From Pseudonocardia alaniniphila (GTDB lineage Bacteria; Actinomycetota; Actinomycetes; Mycobacteriales; Pseudonocardiaceae), in NCBI RefSeq assembly GCF_022524485.1, contig NZ_JAKXMK010000003.1, forward strand, positions 310,001 through 374,000: a DNA stretch of 64,000 nucleotides. The letters run 5' to 3'. A program made the position numbers and the translations under genes. The notes under the pieces were generated by a model. That model was not told the DNA's origin. It did no database searches and saw only the letters and a list, made by a program, of their open reading frames with translations. Every line of letters starts with the position of its first letter. Positions within the stretch are counted from its first letter, which is position 1. Positions 63,063-64,000 of this stretch are shown in pieces.

Positions 63063-63290
63063 TCACGCAGACGCCACCCGCGCCCGCTGCTCGCCGACCG
63101 CGACGACGTCCCCGGCCCGCAGCTGCGCTCCTCGCCGGGTCTCGACCCGCCCGTTGACCTGTACCTCCTCGGCCTCGAGCAGCGCCTTGGCATGGACGCC
63201 GTGCTCGGCGAGGCCGGCGAGCTTCAGGAACTGACCCAGCCGGATGGGGTCCTCCGCGATCGGGACGTCGAGGATCGGTGGTCTCGGCAC
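63063..63290 (-). CDS. Small S4-domain RNA-binding protein
   Basis: A 75-residue protein consisting of one S4 domain: PIRLGQFLKLAGLAEHGVHAKALLEAEEVQVNGRVETRRGAQLRAGDVV, the alpha-L fold with V-x-V-N-G-R-V-E-x-R and a basic surface. Proteins of this size (YbcJ/YlmH-like) bind structured RNA, often rRNA or the ribosome. Cytosolic. It is transcribed in the same direction as the sensor gene at the right edge, 42 bases downstream of it. Confidence 0.87.
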   Translation of the reverse strand: MPRPPILDVPIAEDPIRLGQFLKLAGLAEHGVHAKALLEAEEVQVNGRVETRRGAQLRAGDVVAVGEQRARVASA

Positions 63291-63332
63291 GCGCCCATCA
63301 TCGCGCGGAGGCTCGCTCCACGCGTTCGGGCC

Positions 63333-64000
63333 TCAGCGCCAGTGGCGCACCCGTCGAACCCGGAGCCGGAACCACGCCCTGACCGTGGTGCCGCCGGCCG
63401 TGCTGCTGATCCGGACGAGATCCGCGAGCTGGTTCACGACATACAGGCCCCGCCCGCGGTACTGCAGGAGGCCGGGTCTGCGCCTGCCGGCAAGGGGGTC
63501 GAGCAGCTGACCCGAATCCTGGACCTCGACGAGGAAATGCCCGTTCTCGGTCCAGGTGCGCAGCAGGCCCGTGCCACCACCGTGCTCGATGCTGTTGGTG
63601 AGCAGCTCGTTGGCCACCATCTCGACGTCGGCGACCCGTTCCTCGTCGAGCCCCGCGCTTCGCGCCTCCGCCATCGCGATCTGCCGGCCCCCGCCAAGCA
63701 GGTGCGCGTTGACCAGCAGCGGCCGGTCCTGCGGCGGTTGCGGCAGCGGGCGGTTGACGTCGGCGAGCACCCGCTCGATCGAATAGCCGGTGCTCGCCCG
63801 GAGCGCACCGCCGTCGACCACCACCGGGTGCGTGGCTTCGACATCGGCCAGCACCTCCGGGGTGCGGCCCGCGGTGTCGTACAGGCACAGGATCGTGGCC
63901 GGGCTATCGGCGAAGGCGAGGTTGATCAGGGCCTCGTGCTGCAAGCAGGCGGGGTACTCCTCCGCACTGCGGCCGGACCAGATCGGCTCGCTGACGATCC
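63333..64000 (-). CDS. MEDS-domain sensor with HATPase domain (RsbA-like), 5' part beyond window
   Basis: The minus-strand frame is open from the right edge to the stop at 63333, so at least 221 codons are present and the start is missing. It reads IVSEPIWSGRSAEEYPACL then QHEALINLAFADSPATILCLYDTAG, the end of an MEDS domain. A GHKL ATPase domain follows, with VEMVANELLTNSIEHGGG (N box), VEVQDSGQLLDPL and GRGLYVVNQLADLVRI (G boxes). Such proteins act as anti-sigma-factor kinases for STAS antagonists. Partner genes lie outside the window. Confidence 0.85.
   Translation of the reverse strand, partial: IVSEPIWSGRSAEEYPACLQHEALINLAFADSPATILCLYDTAGRTPEVLADVEATHPVVVDGGALRASTGYSIERVLADVNRPLPQPPQDRPLLVNAHLLGGGRQIAMAEARSAGLDEERVADVEMVANELLTNSIEHGGGTGLLRTWTENGHFLVEVQDSGQLLDPLAGRRRPGLLQYRGRGLYVVNQLADLVRISSTAGGTTVRAWFRLRVRRVRHWR

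Overview
This is a stretch of a high-GC actinomycete chromosome. The codon bias towards G/C, GTG starts, the trans-translation and cell-division gene set, SoxR-type regulation, DUF6924- and AtzH-like families and an ADSNQRDFALAA tmRNA tag all point to Actinobacteria, and most plausibly to Pseudonocardia or a near relative (inference; no search was run). No rRNA, CRISPR array or replication origin is visible.

Left part (about 1-22.9 kb) is mosaic and partly decayed. It opens with a Lys/Ser/Pro-rich exported protein running off the left edge. It then carries scattered metabolic and regulatory genes: a short-chain epimerase with a small pyrophosphatase-like partner, an AhpD-like protein, a LexA paralogue, a GDT1-type and a Ca2+/cation-exchanger membrane protein, a group D flavin monooxygenase, an ArsC-like reductase, an enol-lactonase-like hydrolase divergent from a LysR regulator, an EF-hand protein, a cyclase, an SDR/SnoaL/NADP-oxidoreductase operon divergent from a second LysR regulator, and two closely related AraC-type regulators facing each other. 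Remnants of an MFS transporter, a tyrosine integrase, a DUF3800 protein and an IS5-type transposase lie among them. The block ends at a tRNA-Ala(GGC) gene at 23.0 kb, which could be an old island insertion point.

Middle part (23-37 kb) looks like core chromosome: an S9 peptidase, a MauE/DsbA thiol-redox pair, a VIT1-type metal transporter, then ssrA (tmRNA), smpB, ftsX, ftsE and prfB, all on the minus strand and interleaved with a few others. A PadR-type regulator and an FGGY sugar kinase follow.

The 37-50.5 kb region carries two complete oligopeptide/dipeptide-type ABC transporter operons in tandem, each ordered permease-permease-fused double ATPase-lipoprotein. They are separated by a membrane protein and a DUF2087 regulator. 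An apparently intact IS200/IS605-type element (tnpA and tnpB divergent) sits directly behind the stop codon of the second binding protein. A perfect 15-bp inverted repeat follows, then a two-gene acyl-CoA dehydrogenase operon on the opposite strand.

The right part (54.5-64 kb) holds small single genes: a VOC protein, a VapBC-like pair, a protein-tyrosine-phosphatase-like protein, a NIPSNAP protein, a polysaccharide pyruvyl transferase, soxR divergent from an SDR/QueA-like operon, a lytic transglycosylase, a membrane protein, an S4 RNA-binding protein and the end of an MEDS/ATPase sensor gene that runs off the right edge.
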